The notes beneath the pieces were generated by a model that saw only the letters and a program-made list of their open reading frames with translations, made no database searches and had not been told where the DNA came from. This document shows, piece after piece, positions 63,180 through 64,000 of a stretch of DNA of 64,000 nucleotides (its first letter is position 1; each line of letters begins with the position of its first letter). This stretch comes from Litoditis marina (Eukaryota > Nematoda > Chromadorea > Rhabditida > Rhabditidae), in NCBI GenBank assembly GCA_964036275.1, contig CAXIWQ010000278.1, forward strand, positions 1 through 64,000, in the 5' to 3' direction. The position numbers were made by a program, and so were the translations under genes.

Positions 63180-64000
63180 TACGGCTATCAAATCTGTTTC
63201 TTCCAGCTACAAAAACCTAATACGACTATCTATTCTTGGCGCACAGCCACAAAATACGAATTAACGCGGTTATTGACTCTATGCCTTGCAGCTACAGAAA
63301 AAAATCATACGGCTATCAAATCCGTTGCTCCCAGCTACAAAAACCTAATACGACAATCTGTTCTGTGGCGCACAGCCACAAAATACGAATTAACGCGGTT
63401 ATCGACTCGTTGGCTTGCAGCTACAGAGAACAGTTCACACGGCTATCAAATCTGTTTCTTCCAGCTACAAAAACCTATTACGACAATCAATTCTGTGGCG
63501 CACTGCCACGAAATACGAATTAACGCGGTTATCGACTCTTTGCCTTGTAGCTACAGAGAACAGTTCATATGGCTATCAAATCTGTTGCTCCCAGCTACAA
63601 AAACCTAATACGACAATCTATTCTGTGGCGAACAGCCACAAAAGACGAATTAACGCGGTTATTGACTCTTTGCCTTGCAGCTACAGAAAAAAGTTCATAC
63701 GGCTATCAAGTCTGTTGCTCCCAGCTACAAAAACCTAATACGATTATCTATTCTGTGGCGCACAGCCACAAAATACGAATTAACGCGGTTATCGACTCTT
63801 TGCCTTGCAGCTACAGAAAAAAGTTTATACGGCTATCAAGTCTGTTGCTCCCAGCTACAAAAACCTAATACGATTATCTATTCTGTGGCGCACAGCCACG
63901 AAATACGAATTAACGCGGTTATTGACTCTTCGGCTTGCAGTTACAGAAAAAAAAAATAATACGGCTATCAAGTCTGTTGCTCCCAACTACAAAAACCTAA

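Larger units (their letters stand above)
1..64000 (+). repeat. 130-bp satellite DNA array, head to tail
   Basis: Every part of the window can be aligned to one monomer of about 130 bp (usual range 129-133). Landmarks in order are TACGGCTATC, a GTTGCTCCCAGC block, AAAACCTAATACGACT, a TGTGGCGCACAGCCACA dyad, TACGAATTAACGCGG, TTATCGACTCTTTG and TGCAGCTACAG followed by an A-run. All copies read in the same direction. About 480 full-length and at least 22 shortened monomers fit the length. No gap, N, mobile element or unique spacer is visible, and neither array edge is in the window. Consensus GC is about 42% (55 of 130). Length variation comes mainly from the A-run before GTTTATACGG (4 to 9 A). 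Satellite arrays of this kind are typical of eukaryotic heterochromatin; a centromeric role is possible but not shown by the sequence. Confidence 0.98.
46956..64000 (+). repeat. Region C: third higher-order domain
   Basis: About 130 monomers. Types that mark it are AGTTAATACGGCTATC with TTGTTCCCAGC, a TGCTCATGGCTAC type (shared with B), a copy lacking 5 nt (CAAGTTGCTCATGG), ATCATACGGCTATC, TATTCTTGGCGCAC, and a copy lacking 11 nt (AAATTAACCTCTTTGCC). The segment 58,460-59,110 and the window end (about 63,800-64,000) match the start of region A (155-740), so A and C share blocks. The domain holds 776, 1,357-1,361 and 5,343-5,347-bp tandem duplications. The right edge is the window end, not the array end. 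Confidence 0.8.
59177..64000 (+). repeat. 5.34-kb tandem block, copy 2 (cut by window end)
   Basis: Follows copy 1 directly; 4.8 kb visible. It matches consensus at every position where copy 1 has a single-base gap. Confidence 0.85.

Noticed and set aside
1..64000. CRISPR array
   Set aside because: The units are about 130 bp, contiguous, and vary along their whole length. There are no unique spacers and no cas genes.
1..64000. CENP-B box
   Set aside because: The required CGGG is absent from the consensus, and the CTTCGGCTTGCAG variants fail the other fixed positions.
1..64000. Transposon ends, LTRs or target-site duplications at block borders
   Set aside because: Block borders fall inside monomers, mostly in or next to the A-run, with no foreign sequence. 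Unequal exchange explains them.
1..64000. Telomere or microsatellite repeat
   Set aside because: No short-unit tandem run apart from the A-runs of up to 9-10 bases.

Overview
The whole 64-kb window is one uninterrupted satellite DNA array. The repeating unit is about 130 bp, about 42% GC, and every copy lies head to tail in the same orientation. I count roughly 480 full-length monomers plus at least 22 shortened ones (36, 54 or 77-78 bp). I find no protein-coding gene, RNA gene, transposon, CRISPR array or unique sequence, and the array leaves the window at both ends. This points to eukaryotic heterochromatin, of the kind found at centromeres, pericentromeres or sex/B chromosomes. The sequence does not identify the species. 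CpG is not depleted in the monomer (7 seen, about 5.6 expected from its C and G content), which argues weakly against a heavily CpG-methylated genome such as a vertebrate's.

Layout. Region A (1 to about 20,850) carries mostly monomers with 'gcggttat' and 'ccttgcag' or 'ccgtgcag', arranged in duplicated blocks at offsets of 2,117, 2,871, 4,092 and 6,946 bp. Region B (about 20,850-46,955) is dominated by a different set ('gctgttat', 'ggcttgcag', 'gcatttacag', 'ctaccaagtgtgttgctcac'), with shorter higher-order periods of 777, 909, 1,041, 1,171, 1,298 and 2,472 bp. Region C (about 46,955-64,000) returns to A-like monomers plus its own types ('tgctcatggc', 'agttaatacgg', 'ttgttcccag') and ends in a 5.34-kb tandem duplication whose second copy runs off the window. 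These offsets fit sums of 130-bp monomers plus the shortened units: for example 4,092 = 30 x 130 + 2 x 78 + 36.

Two observations stand out. First, the 130-bp monomer is itself an old trimer of diverged 41-45-bp subunits, each starting CAGCYACA; the three subunits give similar peptides when read in the same local phase. Second, the junction of subunits 2 and 3 is a hairpin (TGTGGC-GCACA-GCCACA). It has loop variants, a compensatory stem change (TGTGGT/ACCACA) and two copies in which the hairpin is exactly inverted.

A stretch at about 24.9-30.45 kb, and the first copy of the 5.34-kb repeat, contain many single-base insertions and deletions that sister copies lack. These may be sequencing or assembly errors rather than biology.

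Many long open frames exist on the + strand (up to 455 codons), but they follow from the repeat and I reject them as genes. Block boundaries were placed by eye and are uncertain by tens of bases unless stated otherwise.
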